Part shown: positions 45,162 through 57,340 of the stretch, piece after piece
Position numbering within the stretch: the stretch's first letter is position 1
How the letters are laid out: each line of letters starts with the position of its first letter
NCBI GenBank assembly: GCA_010909165.1
Contig: VJWM01000144.1
Coordinates: 1 to 64,000, forward strand
Source of the DNA: Anthoceros angustus
Lineage: Eukaryota > Streptophyta > Anthocerotopsida > Anthocerotales > Anthocerotaceae
DNA length: 64,000 nt
Direction of reading: 5' to 3'
Made by a program: the position numbers and the translations under genes
The notes under the pieces: model-generated
What the model saw: only the letters and a program-made list of their open reading frames with translations
Told to the model about the DNA's origin: nothing
Database searches by the model: none

Positions 45162-47072
45162 GGCTTCGCCTCTGTACTGAGCTTCCAGAGAATATCTCCG
45201 CTGAACAGATCCAACACACAACAGTTAGACAAACCCTTGCCTCCAGCTCCAACATAAATGCAACCAAACAAAGAGCCTGAATACATCCGCGGTATCTGCA
45301 GCTCAGAAACATCAGAGTCTTCCACAAAACATCATCGAGCCATCCAAACCACGTATCAACAACCCGTACAGCTCACACGTCAACAATCCTGCCTGCAACT
45401 AACACAGACTGCAACCGCGTGAGCAAAACACCAGAATCTCACCACCCCGGAAGCTCGTCTGGCCGCAGCGACTCAGTGAAGTGAATGGATTCGTCAGTGC
45501 ACATCAAAATGAAGGAACGGCTTATGAGAGCTAGAACGCGCTCGGCGTAAATGGCAGAACTTGTGGTATAAAAAAGGTGCGCTTATGCGCAGGTTTCGCC
45601 GGCTGGCGGAACCGGGTGGAGGATTTTTTCAGGAAGGACCTTGCGAAGGCTCCGACGCGCGACCCTGGTTCGAACCAGGGGTTGCCGATATGCCATATCC
45701 AAAGATATATAAGTACATATAAACCACATAAGTGCGGTCCCACCGGTAGCCTCGTGGCGAGGGGACCAACTGCCAGGTCACATCTCGGCAGGTGGCTGTT
45801 GAAGGAACCCAATTGCAGGACGACAGCGAAGAAGAGGAGGAAGAAGCACTTGAACAGCGAACGAACTGGGAAACAGAAAAAGACGCAGAAGCACAAGAGC
45901 CGAATCTGACAAGGGAGAAGATTCTTGGTTTATGTGTCCTTCCGTTCTTTCAGAGCAGAGGGAATAGATACAACAGCCCAGTGTGAGACGGGCAGAGGTG
46001 TGATAACTTAAGTAGGAAAGGAAAAAAAAAACAAGCTTCAGACAAGCAGAGAAGCAACAACCATCCGAGGCTATAGATACAAAGGCCTTGGCCCTGGCTG
46101 ATCAGGTCAGCGATAAATCTCTGCTGCTGCAGAACAGAACGCTGCCAGTCTGGCACAGCAGAAGAGAATGGAACCCCCACCCGACCAGACCCGATTGATA
46201 GTTTAAGCAGAAAAATGTCTCTTACGAGGCCATGATCTACACCCAGCAATCAACACTGACAACGTTAGCATAGGCAAGCAGGATGGAGAAAACAGAGAAA
46301 AAGGAAAAACAAAACCAGAGGAAAAGGAAAAACAAAAACAAAGGAAACGGAAAGCATGATGTGAAGAAGCTGAAAGACATGAAGGGATGGATCAGCAAAG
46401 GCAAGAAACACAAGCTGTACTTTCTGAACAAGACAAGCTACCTACCATCAGAAACTGTAAAGCAAAGAACACGAAATGCCAACTTCAGACAGGAACTGTA
46501 GCTAGCTGTCTTATCAGACAGTGCATTGTCGATCATGTCACATCTGGTAGTAGCTGAGTCCTAGAGAACACATCCTTCTTCCGAAGATCCAAGGCAAAGT
46601 CAGAAACCAACATCAACTCGAGGCACTCAGTTTGCTGCCATTAGTACGAGCCAGTCTTCTTACCTCTCACAGTCCTCACTGTGGTAACACCAACAACCAA
46701 CCAACCGCAAAGGACAGTCGTCCTTCTGCAGGCCGGTGACAACTATGTCCTGAAGGGTTCAGTACCAAATTATCATCTACAAGCTTCGAGCTTCTTTGGG
46801 TTCATTCCCGGTTTAGCATCACGTAGGTGAGAGCAACTAGTCTTCACCTGATATACCACCAAGAAATGCTTACCGTCCTTCCTCCAAGAATGTTCACGGG
46901 CTTAAGGGGCAGGGGAGGGAAGACTATCGCATAACTTAGCCTTTTGTCTTCCTGCCAGTCAGGGAGGTAGACTGTTCCGGGTCCTACTGGGAATGAGCAG
47001 GCTTGCTTACTACGCAAGCCTTGTAATCGCTGCAGCAGCAAGCAAGGATACCTCAGAGCAACGGGGAGAGAG
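45162..47072. other. Intergenic region PGD/subtilase
   Basis: Includes the PGD promoter and leader (to about 45500), with a possible 5' UTR intron on the minus strand (donor-like GTGAGATTC near 45440). A TATAAAAAAGG motif at 45567 (plus strand) and the palindrome CCTGGTTCGAACCAGG at 45665-45680 follow, discussed as a possible tRNA-derived element. An acidic open frame (45792-45986) and a lysine-rich one (46283-46501) are low-complexity and unconvincing as genes. The last kilobase precedes the stop codon of the subtilase and presumably carries its 3' UTR. Confidence 0.5.
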
Positions 47073-49554
47073 TCAGAAATGTTCTTGCCTGGTTATCCCA
47101 ACTGGGCTACGGACGACATGGGTGCCGTCAGTCCAGGAGATGTGCGCGAACACCGTGTCCGACTGACCCGGTGAAAGCTCCTCGTATTCAGCTGCAACTG
47201 TAACCGTGAAGCTCTGCTTCTCGTTGAGTGCGGAGAAGACGAGTTTCTCGGGGTTGACTGTGAGCTTGATATCTCCCGGTGCCTTGGTAGTGACCACGTA
47301 GGTGGATGAAGCCGTGCCCACATTGGTGACTGTCCTGTAAAACTTGGTTTCCAGAACCTTGGTGGTGCTCTCGTCGAAGACTGCCGAGAAGGAAGGGTAG
47401 TTGAAGTCTGCCAAGGTGAGGACTGTGTCTGGGCAAGACACCGTGGGATCCTGTGTCACGATCTGCAGGGACCTGGCAGAGTAGTTAAGGGCGCAGAGGA
47501 AGTGGACGTAGTCTTCCTCCACCAGATCATACACCAGACCTGGGTTCAGAGCCTTCTGAGGGTCCACATGGCCGGCACCATAGCCGAACGGGTCTGAAGC
47601 TTCCCCGGTTGCCTCATCGGTGATGAGAGAGTTGCGGTTGTCAGTCACATCTGCTGTGGTCATGAGAGCAGACTTGATGGCCGATGGGGTCCAGTCAGGA
47701 TGTGCAGCTTTGATCAGGGCAGCCAGGCCACTGATGTGCGGGCATGACATCGATGTTCCAGATATGATGTTGAACTTCACCTGCAACACAGCGCAGCACC
47801 CAACATGATCAGAAAACAGCACTGCAGAAAGGAGGAGAACAGATGAAATGATCAACCGGGAGCTGGCATTGCAATGCAGCAAGCTTGTGTATGAAGACGA
47901 GCCTTACCTGACGGGGATCGGAAGTGATTCCAGTAGGCCCTGTAGCACCAGTCCAGGCTGCAAGGATGTTCACACCAGGCCCAGTCACATCCGGCTTCAG
48001 GATCTGAGGGGTCAGGGAGTTGGGTCCTCGGGAAGAGAAAGATGCAACCACGGGAGCTGGAGAGTATCCCAACACAGTCCCACCGGAGGTGATGGTGGCC
48101 TTGGGGTTCGTGGTGGAAGAGATGTAGCTCTTGATGAGAGCACCAGCCTTGTGGCCCAGAGCAACAGCAGGCAGTATGTGAGCATCTGCAATGATACCTT
48201 CACCATCAACCTCCTGGTTTGCCAGAATCAAGCCTACACCACCAGCATTGCTCACGGTCCAACCCTTCTCAACTCTAGCATTGGTTCCGCGATCACAGAA
48301 CACCACCTTCCCCTTCACCTTCGCTGGGTCCAGCGTCCCTGCCATGCAGAGACTAGCAAAATACGAGTTTCCCGAACCAAACCCAGCATCCCCAGAGTAC
48401 ACCAGATCGTACTCTGCGTCATTGGATAGAGCCACTCCACTCGACAGAGATTCTCCCTTGTAGGACACCCCATTCCCGAGCTTCGCAAAGGCAGGGAAAT
48501 CACGATCCACAGTGCTAGCCCCGACTGTGATGACCCAGGGAGCGATGTTGGCCACAGTCTGAGCTCCCGGCCCACTGTTCCCTGCAGAGCACGACACCAC
48601 AACTCCCTTCTTGATAGCGCCGAAGGATCCGATGGCGATGGAGTCCAGGTAGTATGGCACCACTCCCCCGCCCACAGACAGAGAGATGATGTCCACCCCA
48701 TCCTCCACAGCCTGGTCAAATGCAGCCAGGATGTCGGAGTCGTAGCATCCTGTCTCCCAGCACACCTTGTACATGGCCACCCTGGCCTTGGGAGCCATGC
48801 CCCTGGCAGTCCCCGGAGCATAGCCCAGCAGGCTGGCCTTGTACACATACCTTCCCCCTGCCGTGGAGGATGTGTGGGTGCCATGGCCCTCGCTGTCCCT
48901 TGGAGATCGGTACTCCAGGGTCTCGTTCACAGGGCCTTTGGATGCCTCGTACCCTCGCACATAGTATGTGGCACCAATGAGCTTCCTGTTGCAGATGCTG
49001 GCATCGAAGTCGGTGCCCGACACACAGGTGCCCTTCCAGCGAGCAGGGATCGGACCCATCTTGTGGTCGGAGAAGGACTTGCTCTCGGGCCAGATCCCAG
49101 TGTCCAGCACCCCGATGATCACATCCTCGCCATAGTCTGCCTCCGGCCACAGCCCCCAGGAAGTGTTGAGCTGCAGGAATTCCGGGGTGTGGGTTGTGTG
49201 CAGCTGCTTCACCGTGTCCGGGAACATGGCCAGGAAGCCTGGAACTTCCTGAAGCCGCTGGGCTTGGGCGTCTGTGAGCTTGGCTGCGAAGCCATGGAAC
49301 ACCGTGTCGTAGACGTGGATCAAGGGGTCTGACTCCAGCTCTACTGCCTCCTCGCTTGCCGATTGTCGCAGCACGTTGCCCTTGATGGACGCCAGAGTGC
49401 TGAGGTACCAGTGATCGTGCGTCAGGAACAAGGACGGCTTGTGGTCCTCCGCCATGTGGATGATGTATGTCTTGGCACTATCGGCATCTCCGAATGCCGA
49501 TGCCAGGCCTGCCAGCAGGAGGCACACGGAGAGGAAGGCCACTGCTCGAGCCAT
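47073..49554 (-). CDS. Subtilisin-like serine protease (plant subtilase, S8 family)
   Basis: A secreted endoprotease of the plant apoplast. Two exons on the minus strand, 49554-47908 and 47780-47073, separated by a 127-bp GT-AG intron, give 784 residues, the usual size. Order of parts: signal peptide 1-20 (FLSVCLLLAGLASA); I9 propeptide inhibitor from about 28 (KTYIIHMAEDHKPSLF) to about 120; catalytic domain with Asp151 (VLDTGIWPES), His224 (GHGTHTSSTAGG), oxyanion Asn326 (SAGNSGPG) and Ser559 (GTSMSCPHISG); a protease-associated insert at about 390-470 (KGKVVFCDRGTNARVEKGW); and a fibronectin-III-like C-terminal domain from about 670 (RTVTNVG). All catalytic residues are present. It resembles the SBT1/ARA12 group, but the subgroup is not certain. 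Confidence 0.95.
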
Positions 49555-52029
49555 CTTTGGTTCAGTCTTTCGTGCCCGGAGCTTCTGGGCCCAGCTTCTC
49601 CCTCAGTCTGCCGAAGCAAACCACTTCCAGACGAGTCAGTGCAAACGCAAAGCAGAGACGGAGATCACCCAGCTTTCGTTACCAAGACAGGTAAAATCCC
49701 TCCGACCGGCTGGCTTACCAGCTGCAAGAAGAAGGTTGCAATGCAGACAGCAAGCTCAATGACGGAATGCAACACGACAGGAAACAAGACCCAGCCTACA
49801 GTGATCTTCCCAGCAGCAGTAATTCCCCTACCGAGAACAGCACGCCCAAACCTTCCATCAGCAATGCGTTGAATCTTACGACCCGGCACAACACAAGGGC
49901 AGGCAGAAGAACCATCGCCCACAACGTTATCACCCACCAAATCCTATCGCCCATAAATGCTATCGCCCACAAACGCTATCGCCCACAAAGCTACCGCCCA
50001 CAAAGCTACCGCCCACAATGCTCCGCCCACAACGCACCACAAACCAAACCGATCGACCACACCACACTCCCTCCCATGCCCACGCAGAACTACATCTGGC
50101 CACAAATGCGCAACAACGGAAGGCTGCAGAACAAGAAAGGCGCCAAGAAAGGCGACACCCAGACCAGGCAAGGCACGGGACGCACCGAATCCAAGCACCT
50201 CTCAGACGGCGACGACGCAGCCTCCCATCTCCTCGCCCGAGCGACACCCCAGCGAGGCGGAAAGATCAGCAGTAACGCGCGCACGCTTTGTGTCGCATCC
50301 GGACCCCGGGGTTGTCACGACCCGGGCTGTAAGTGTAGAGAGAGCCAGGGAGGTGCTCCGGGTCCTGCCACGCCTGCGCCTGGCTACAAAGCACAGTAGA
50401 ATGTACCGCATACATTCATCGCCACTTCTAGAGAGAGACTGCCGGGGACGTAGCAGCATAAAGGGGCCATCCGTGCCCAGACCCAAATGCACCAACCGGA
50501 CCAGGGCGCAGGGCCCAGGCCCAACGGGATTCTCTATTCCCATCCGTTCATGAACCTGCTCGTCCACGCTCCAGCCTTCTGCTCCTCTTTCAGGACGCGG
50601 ATTTCGGGTCTCTCCTGGAATCGGAAGGCTGCACAGCGCTGTGCCCGAGTTGCAAGATGGGTTACTCTAAAAAACGATATGACAGAAATGACGCACACCA
50701 CCCGCACTTGATCCTCCAAAACATTTCTTCTCCATCCTTCAAAGTTCAAACCGGAGCGCTTTCTCCCACCGTCCCAGGCCCAGGCCCCATCTGGCCAGGA
50801 CGTCACGACTCCACGACTCCACGACTCCTGGCTCCGGCAATCATTGTTGCAGGACCTTCCCGCACTTGCTTCCACGCACACGTGTCCAGCGTTTCCCGTG
50901 ATCAGCATTTGTCGTTCTGCTGCGGTTACCACTCCCCGCCATAAGCTTCTCCTCTTCCAACAACCGGAAACCGGATTAGACTGTTATCTGCTAATTCATG
51001 ATCGCAGTATTGTAATTATTGGATTTATGTACCATGTAGTGATGAGATAAGGATAGAACAGACCGGCTGTATTGAATCCATATGTACACCTACGTGCATA
51101 CATATAAAGCTCCAAAATAGATATTTTATTTTATTTTATGTTGGATAAATAAATCCCTCAATCCAAATTCACCACGGTGGGACCTGACCTTGAGAGGGAA
51201 CATGCCCATTGTCACTCCTCCACTATTCTATGCTCAGACCACAAGACTCCTGAATAGTGCAAATAATGGCACAAGGATTAGAGGGATCTAGTTAGCTACC
51301 TCTGAATTTGACAATTGTCCAGAGGATACAAAGCACATGCATGAATGGTTGAGGCCCGAAAACTAGGCCACCACTCAAGCTACATAAGTAGACAATCAAT
51401 CATCCTACATGTGTTCTTTACGATCTTCAGCTCTAAGGAAAGATTTTTATGACCACATGACATTCGATTTTTTCATAGGTTGAAGTAAATATACAGCTGT
51501 AAAATCATCAAAAGACTTCGAGTTTTACTAAGGTCAAAATGGGCCGGTCCTTTTGGAGTTAATATAAAAAAACCCTTTATTGAAAAACAAGAGATGGGGT
51601 TAACCTATCTACTAGAGGACATCATAGGAAGACCCCAAGAGTCACGTTAGTAAAAAGGAGCAACTAAGCTCCATTACAAAATCACCTATAGGACCTACAA
51701 TGTCATCATAAAAACCAAGGAGATTAATGAATGACCTACATACTACTAAGTTTATCTAAGATGCATCTCTAGTAATCGTCGCCATCCGTAAGATAGCCCT
51801 GCAACTATTGCCTTTGATGGGTAATGCACACCCTATACCGAAAAGCGCCCCTGCAAGCACCCTTTTAAGGGTAATGGATAGCCGTTACCAAAAAAATGCC
51901 CCACTTCGAGTCTCCTTGCATAACACAGAGTATGCTTTGGAGCATTACTTAATAAATTTAAGTAAGTCTTTAGCCAATGCCTAATAAGTGTCCAAGGCAA
52001 GAATCAAAACGTGCTATACGAGAATAATT
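49555..52029. other. Subtilase upstream region and unannotated sequence
   Basis: From 49555 to about 50500 the sequence is the probable subtilase promoter and leader, moderately GC-rich and containing a short tandem repeat. Overlapping open frames at 49767-50553 on both strands have R/S/T/P- or C/W-biased composition without a domain. After about 51000 composition becomes strongly AT-rich, with no recognisable gene. Confidence 0.5.
49945..50035. repeat. 14-16-bp tandem repeat upstream of the subtilase
   Basis: Six units of TATCGCCCACAAACGC type (variants TACCGCCCACAAAGC and TCCGCCCACAACGC), about 390 bp before the subtilase start codon. The repeated CGCCCAC core could bind a regulator, but nothing in the sequence shows this. 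Confidence 0.85.
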
Positions 52030-52431
52030 TTATAATTTTAAATCATTATTTCTTCTACAGGGATATATTTTCTCAAACCATGTTGTGATGTTATTTATTT
52101 GTTCCAAATATCTTGACCATATTTTCTTAAGCAACTCTATTACAAGCATATTACTTTGTTCCGGATATCTTTCTGTGAACCATATTATGTATGAATCAGT
52201 GACAAATAATACAATTTTAATCGTGCCTATGAGAGAAATGACCAATAGGGCTAGGCATAGAGCCATAACAATTACTTGCTCGGGCCCGTAGTAGGCAAGC
52301 TTGTAGCCATAATTATCCATATTAGGATCAAGCATTCCAAAATCTCTAGCCATATGGAATGTTGTTATCCACGTATAGCAAAACACAAGCCAAAAATAGG
52401 GTAGGAACTTCTCAACAAGAGAAGTGATCAA
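52030..52431 (-). CDS. Small putative membrane protein, unrecognised
   Basis: An open frame of 133 codons from a TTG, or 107 codons from the first ATG (MARDFGMLDPNMDNYGYKLA). Two hydrophobic stretches are visible: FLPYFWLVFCYTWITTF before that ATG, and QVIVMALCLALLVISLIGTI. A charged tail rich in W, Y and K follows. I do not recognise a family. It lies in AT-rich repeat-laden DNA without nearby genes, and could be an exon of a larger gene, a relic or chance. Confidence 0.25.
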   Translation of the reverse strand: MITSLVEKFLPYFWLVFCYTWITTFHMARDFGMLDPNMDNYGYKLAYYGPEQVIVMALCLALLVISLIGTIKIVLFVTDSYIIWFTERYPEQSNMLVIELLKKIWSRYLEQINNITTWFEKIYPCRRNNDLKL

Positions 52432-52715
52432 TTAACAAATGAGCATAAACATAAAAACAAGAGTAATGAGCATTACGCGAGACGAATAGTTACTTTTCAG
52501 TAAGAGTAGTAAGCACTAGCAAGATCAATAGGAACTTTACAACAAGAGCTGTGAGCAACAGGCAAGATGAGTAAGAATTTCACAACAAGGCGAGATGAAC
52601 CATATTATTCTCAAAACATGACCATACAGTTCACCTCTAGAAGCTTTTATATAGGAGACTAAGCTACCCTATTAACCCCTCAATGGTCAAGGAGCTTTTG
52701 AGACTTTTTGTTATT

Positions 52716-52937
52716 CGGGTTGAGAAGACATCCAAAGTAGAAAACTTAATATAATAGTATCACACACGAACACCAAAGAGACATATGGGTGAGTGTTTTC
52801 GGGTTAAGAAGTCATCCAAAGTAGAAACCTTTATAAAGTATCACACACAAACTCCAAAGAGACATATAGGTGACCATTCTTGGGGTAAGAAGACATTCTA
52901 AAGTAGAAACCTTAATATACTATCACACACGAACATC
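52716..52937. repeat. About 80-bp tandem repeat, three imperfect copies
   Basis: Each copy has (C/G)GGGTTGAGAAGACATCCAA-like sequence, AAGTAGAAACCTT, a TATCACACACGAAC element and CCAAAGAGACATATGGGTG. Copies start near 52716, 52798 and 52881; the third is truncated after CACACACGAACATC. Confidence 0.85.
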
Positions 52938-53142
52938 ATTAATGCCTATTTAGTATTATATGAACCTATTCCACTAATCTGTAGAATACTTTAGTTGTAT
53001 CATCTTCACCCCTTGTTCAAACTTAGCTATAAACCACAAGATCAAGTCTCTCCCTACACAAAGGATGAGAAGAAAAGAGGAAACCCTAAGAGCCATAAAA
53101 AAGCCATTTTATAAAGACCTCGAGGAAAAATCTATCACAAAG

Positions 53143-53318
53143 CAAAAAGCCATGCTTAAAAAACTTTTCATCTAAGTTAGGAGTCTTCTTCTTTGTTGCA
53201 AAAAGTTATGCTTAAAAGTCTTTCTGTCTAAGTTAGGTGTCTTCTCCTTTGTTGCAAAAAGCCATGCTTTAAAGTCTTTTCGTCTTAGTTAGGAGTCTTC
53301 TTCTTCGCTCTTCGCATA
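53143..53318. repeat. About 62-bp tandem repeat, three copies
   Basis: The unit contains AAAAAGCCATGCTTAAA, CTAAGTTAGGAGTCTTCTTC and TTTGTTGC. Copies start near 53143, 53197 and 53257 and differ by a few bases. Confidence 0.85.
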
Positions 53319-53368
53319 TTGTTTGAGACTAGAGAACTCTTTAGATAGAGGTAATTGAACAACACACA
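53310..53368 (-). repeat. 59-bp dispersed duplicate, copy 1
   Basis: Identical over 59 bp to 54206-54264 (CTTCGCATATTGTTTGAGAC to GAACAACACACA). On the minus strand both copies can be read as CVVQLPLSKEFSSLKQYAK, so this looks like a piece of coding sequence from the same unrecognised element. Here it lies in an open minus-strand frame (53501-53289). Confidence 0.9.
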
Positions 53369-53828
53369 TGTATTTCACAAACTCCTGAAAGCTGTTCCAC
53401 AAAAGACTCCTAAAAGCAGCATGTCCTATCAAGGGAAGAACTTTGGTTACACCATCAACTTCATAATCACAGCTGCAATATATGTGAAATATCAATCTCA
53501 CTTGCTTTAACCAACATCAATATGTTTTGTACACTAATGATACTCCAAATTATGCGCAAGAATAAGACTACTCTAACTATTTATTTTAGTTGCATTGTTG
53601 AAAAAACAATATCTCTAAGCCAAGTTTCACTGTACTTGCTTCCCTCCCCAGGACTTTGTTTAAGGGTGACCAAGCTTGCAAGGAAAGTCACAAACAAACA
53701 ACTTTCTAAGTATGATGCAAAGCTTTCATATAACACCATAATTTTTGAAGGGGGTGAATAATCTCGATGGGGGTTTTCCGTAAATAATCTATGAAGGGGG
53801 TTTTTGATGGGCCCTAAAACAACGTTTA

Positions 53829-54860
53829 TTAGTCATCCCGAAAAACATCTTCGAAAAAAAGGGTGTCACCCAGTAAAGTTACTATTTTCCAACCAGCAAT
53901 GTTTCTGTTGAATGGTGGTCGCAAACTCGAACCTATGGGATTAATGCAAAGTGGGACATGTAAGGAAGGCTGTTTCTGCCGGGAAGAGATGACCGTAAAT
54001 TCAGTTTTGGAAGGAAAATGTGGTTTAGTAAGGACACAACAAAAGCCACGGACAGGGTATTTCCAAAACACGGTAACATCTGGAACCGGACGTACAACAT
54101 TCAGTTTGGGACCCCGGGACAAACCGTAATTTGAGTTTTACTCATCCCTAGAGTCCAATCCTTCGTGATCACTTGGTCCAGCTTTTCCAACATTGTCATC
54201 ACTATCTTCGCATATTGTTTGAGACTAGAGAACTCTTTAGATAGAGGTAATTGAACAACACACAACAAAAGCCACGCAACTCACAGAGCTTATCCCTTAT
54301 CGCTTTTTTGTCCACCGCATATAAATGTTTCCGTGCGTTCAACACAAACCCATAATACAGGATGACTGTTTCATTCATAAATACCTCCTGTATGTTTTTT
54401 GGGTAATGGACCTTATTCCCTTTTTTCCTCGACATTGGACGGATGGGTTGGCACTGGCGGACTATGTATTCTCGACATATCTCCTTCAGACGCACTGTGC
54501 TCGGTCCGATACCAGTGGATAAGAAAGTGAGGTCGTGGTGCATTTACCTTCGCATCAATGACCTCCGTGCACTGCCAGAAACATCCCCTACAAGATTTTC
54601 GTTATGTCCCCATTCATCCGCGCCATTTCCCGCTGTTGCCTTCCCGCATTTTGATATGCCCCCAAGTACATATCACGCTGTGGGAGGTCCCTCAATAATG
54701 CCTCATCCAGCAAAGCTTCATTCGGCACTTGAAATGGTCCGGCTATATGATCCACTTCTGCATGCGAAAACCACTTCCAAGGACGCTCTAGCACTAGCCC
54801 GATGTTATTCTCCACAATGATAGCAATCTCCTTTTGGTCCACCAAAAAGCTTCCCACCAC
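53829..54860 (-). pseudogene. Decayed minus-strand coding relic, unrecognised
   Basis: Several minus-strand frames follow in order. One at 54860-54588 contains ERPWKWFSHAEVDHIAGPFQ and LLRDLPQRDMYLGAYQNAG. A stretch across 54264-54122 contains QLPLSKEFSSLKQYAK and KLDQVITKDWTLGMS. One at 54122-53829 contains RPVPDVTVFWKYPVRGFCC. Frames are interrupted by stops and shifts. Composition is protein-like but I do not recognise the family. The 59-bp segment repeated at 53310 and the mixed order suggest a rearranged mobile-element or captured gene. Confidence 0.3.
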
Positions 54861-54984
54861 TTGTACTCTTCAGCAGTCACCTATGAACGCAAATCTTTTA
54901 ACCCTTTCTGCAAATGGGCCACACCTTTCGTCGGTGATAGGATACCTGCCGTTCCCTTCTTGTCCCCCCCTAGCTCCACCCGCA

Positions 54985-55265
54985 TGCACCAACGGGTGGT
55001 GCTAGGGAGGCACGGCACCGCACCACTGCCGGTGCATGCGGGTGGTGCTAGGGAGGCGCCACCGACCGCGCCTCCCAAGCACGCCCGCCCATGGGCGCCG
55101 GCCGGCCGGCGCCTCCCAAGCACGCCCATGGGCGCCGGCGCCTCCCAAGCACGCCCATGGGCGCATGGGCGCCGGCGCCTCCCAAGCACGCCCGCCGCCC
55201 ATGGGCGCCGGCCGGCGCCTCCCAAGCACGCCCATGGGCGCCACGGCCGAGGCCCCCCCCCCTAG
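54985..55265. repeat. GC-rich minisatellite with NcoI-like palindromic cores
   Basis: Repeats of GGCGCCTCCCAAGCACGCCC and CATGGGCGCCGGC in variable combination, with a unit length of roughly 30-40 bp. The left part also has two copies of CGGGTGGTGCTAGGGAGG about 37 bp apart. Related sequence recurs at about 55530-55560 (GGGCGCCGGCCGGCAGGCGC). Surrounding DNA is AT-rich, so the block stands out sharply. All six frames are open across it, and none should be taken as a gene. Confidence 0.9.
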
Positions 55266-57340
55266 CACGCCCTGCCCATGGGTTCCCGAACGGAGGAACT
55301 ACTCAGAAAGCTTATTTAATATAAATCTCTAGTATTAGAGAGTACACAAGTCTTTGGGAATTTCCAGCATAAAGACCAAGGGGTCAAAGTCTGCATGGAC
55401 TGTAGTTGGCCAAACAGGCCTGGCATCCATGAATAAACTGGTCCTTTTTTCTAAAGCTTTTTGATTACAGCTTAAAAAAAAAAGAGTAAGCACTACGTGC
55501 CGAGGCGGCGGCCAGAAGGCGTTGGTACAAGGGCGCCGGCCGGCAGGCGCCCTCCCCATGGCCGTACTCCTCATAGGCTGTTTTTTATAAAATAAATAGT
55601 TAGCGGTTCAAATGGTATGCAACTTGGGATAGTTTCTCAAGTGGTTGGGAAGGCAATATAGCAATGAATAGGTCTGAAGTTCAAAACCTTTGCTAGCATC
55701 ACAAAACAACTTCGTTGATTTTAAGGACGCTGGCATGGGCGCATGGGCAACCAACTTTGTTCATTTTCAGGACGTTGGCATTGCCTTAAAGCCCAAATGG
55801 TTGCATTGAGTGCTAGAAGATTGAAGACCACGACTAGCGAGCTTTTGGATGAAGTTGTTGTGTGGCAGTCGACACCATCGGAAGCTCTATACTAATGAAT
55901 ACGAGCAAGTATTGGAGGAGAATGACAACTTTGACGCCGAGGATATGGACCGCCTTCGGAATTTGGCGGTGGTCCTTGACTCAGTATCGGCGCAAGGCAT
56001 GGACGAGTTGCTAGGACGCCCTCTTGAATGACTATTGTTGATGCTAATGACCACTTCCTCCTTTAGTAGTTGTTTATTGCAAGGTTTTCACGAATACTGA
56101 AATGAGACTCTCGCAAGTACAAGCATGATTTTTATTGTGTTCCACCACTTGAAAAGTAAATGTTTTCGGTTGTAATAAACAGATGCAAACGGCAGCCCAC
56201 TATGCATTCTATAAAAACGCACATGGCCCCGCGCCCTACAATGCTCTAGTTCTGGGATGTAGAATTGAAAGTGCGTCTTTTATCAAAGGTATGGACTCAG
56301 AAAGGGTGTGCCCATTATCAAAGCTTGGCAGATATGCTATCGCAGGAAGGCTGTAAACTGTGACAAGGGGGTGCTGTTTCGACCGAAGGGGGTTACTATA
56401 TTGCCCCCCTTCAAAAATTATCATGTTATATACTCTGCCTCTTTGGAAGAAAGAGCAATTGTGGCTATACAAATACTATTCTAGGTTGCCCCTCATTGCT
56501 CTCAAAAGCAATGAACATTATGTCATGAGTACGTTAAGATAACCACATGTGGGAAAGATTGACATTGGGGCAAGGGTTAATTGGTCCACAGGAGACTATG
56601 GTGTATGGTAAACAACATGTTATAGTCCTTTACTAGAAAAAATTGGTGGTAACACGGTGCCTTGTTTAGAATTACACTCGAATGTATTCTAAACAAGCAT
56701 GCAAAAACAGATTTGCAAACTCGTCGTTACAAACCTTCATAATTACTAATGGGAATAAATCCTACCCGAAATATTTATCTCCGCAGAACTTCCCCGTATA
56801 ACAAGTTAGTGGAGCTCTCAATTGACACGTCGGCATTCTTTCTCAATATGCATCATACACAAGCACAAAAGAAAGAAAAGGTTGCAGGAAGAGACTTTTA
56901 TATTGAGTTTAAGGATTCCTTGTCATCGACTTTGGTATGAAGCTCTTGAAGATCTTGATGGCTTGCATAACTGGAAGGAAATACTTCCGCAAGTTCATTT
57001 CCCACAGTTCCTCAAAAATTTTCAACGGGAAATATTCGGGTGGATTCCTCAGAAATTTTTGCAAACTCTTTTAAATGAGCGGTTGGAGCTTGGTTGTTGC
57101 ATTTCAGCAGCATTCCTTATAGCTCACCAGTAGGTGCAGCTTCAACTTCTTAAGCTCATCGATCATGAGAAAGGTAAGTTCACCGTGAGTGTTCGGATCT
57201 GGATCGATAAGCGATAGACTTGAGCCTAGGTTTGTGAAGATCGAGGAGCTTATTATATGTGGTGCCCATTTTAGGAGATCATGCCGTTGCAGAGTTGTCA
57301 ACACATACTCCTTAAGTGTCATCTATAAGATTGGGAAGGG
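55266..57340. other. AT-rich region, no recognisable gene
   Basis: Small open frames only. One at 55849-56031 (plus) has the protein-like ENDNFDAEDMDRLRNLAVVL, and the frame before it reads ARRLKTTTSELLDEVVVW, which may be a short relic. The stretch 56810-57460 is partly repeated at about 63035-63300. Confidence 0.4.

Noticed and set aside
46283-46501. Lysine-rich 72-codon frame
   Set aside because: Low-complexity purine tract (AAACAAAAACAAAGG type) in the 3' flank of the subtilase; no start context or homology.
49767-50553. Two overlapping plus-strand frames of about 200 codons and minus-strand Cys/Trp-rich frames
   Set aside because: They arise from the 14-16-bp repeat and biased composition upstream of the subtilase; no domain, and the frames conflict.
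54834-55332. Long Pro/Ala/Arg-rich frames on both strands
   Set aside because: All six frames are open because of the GC-rich minisatellite; not evidence for a gene.
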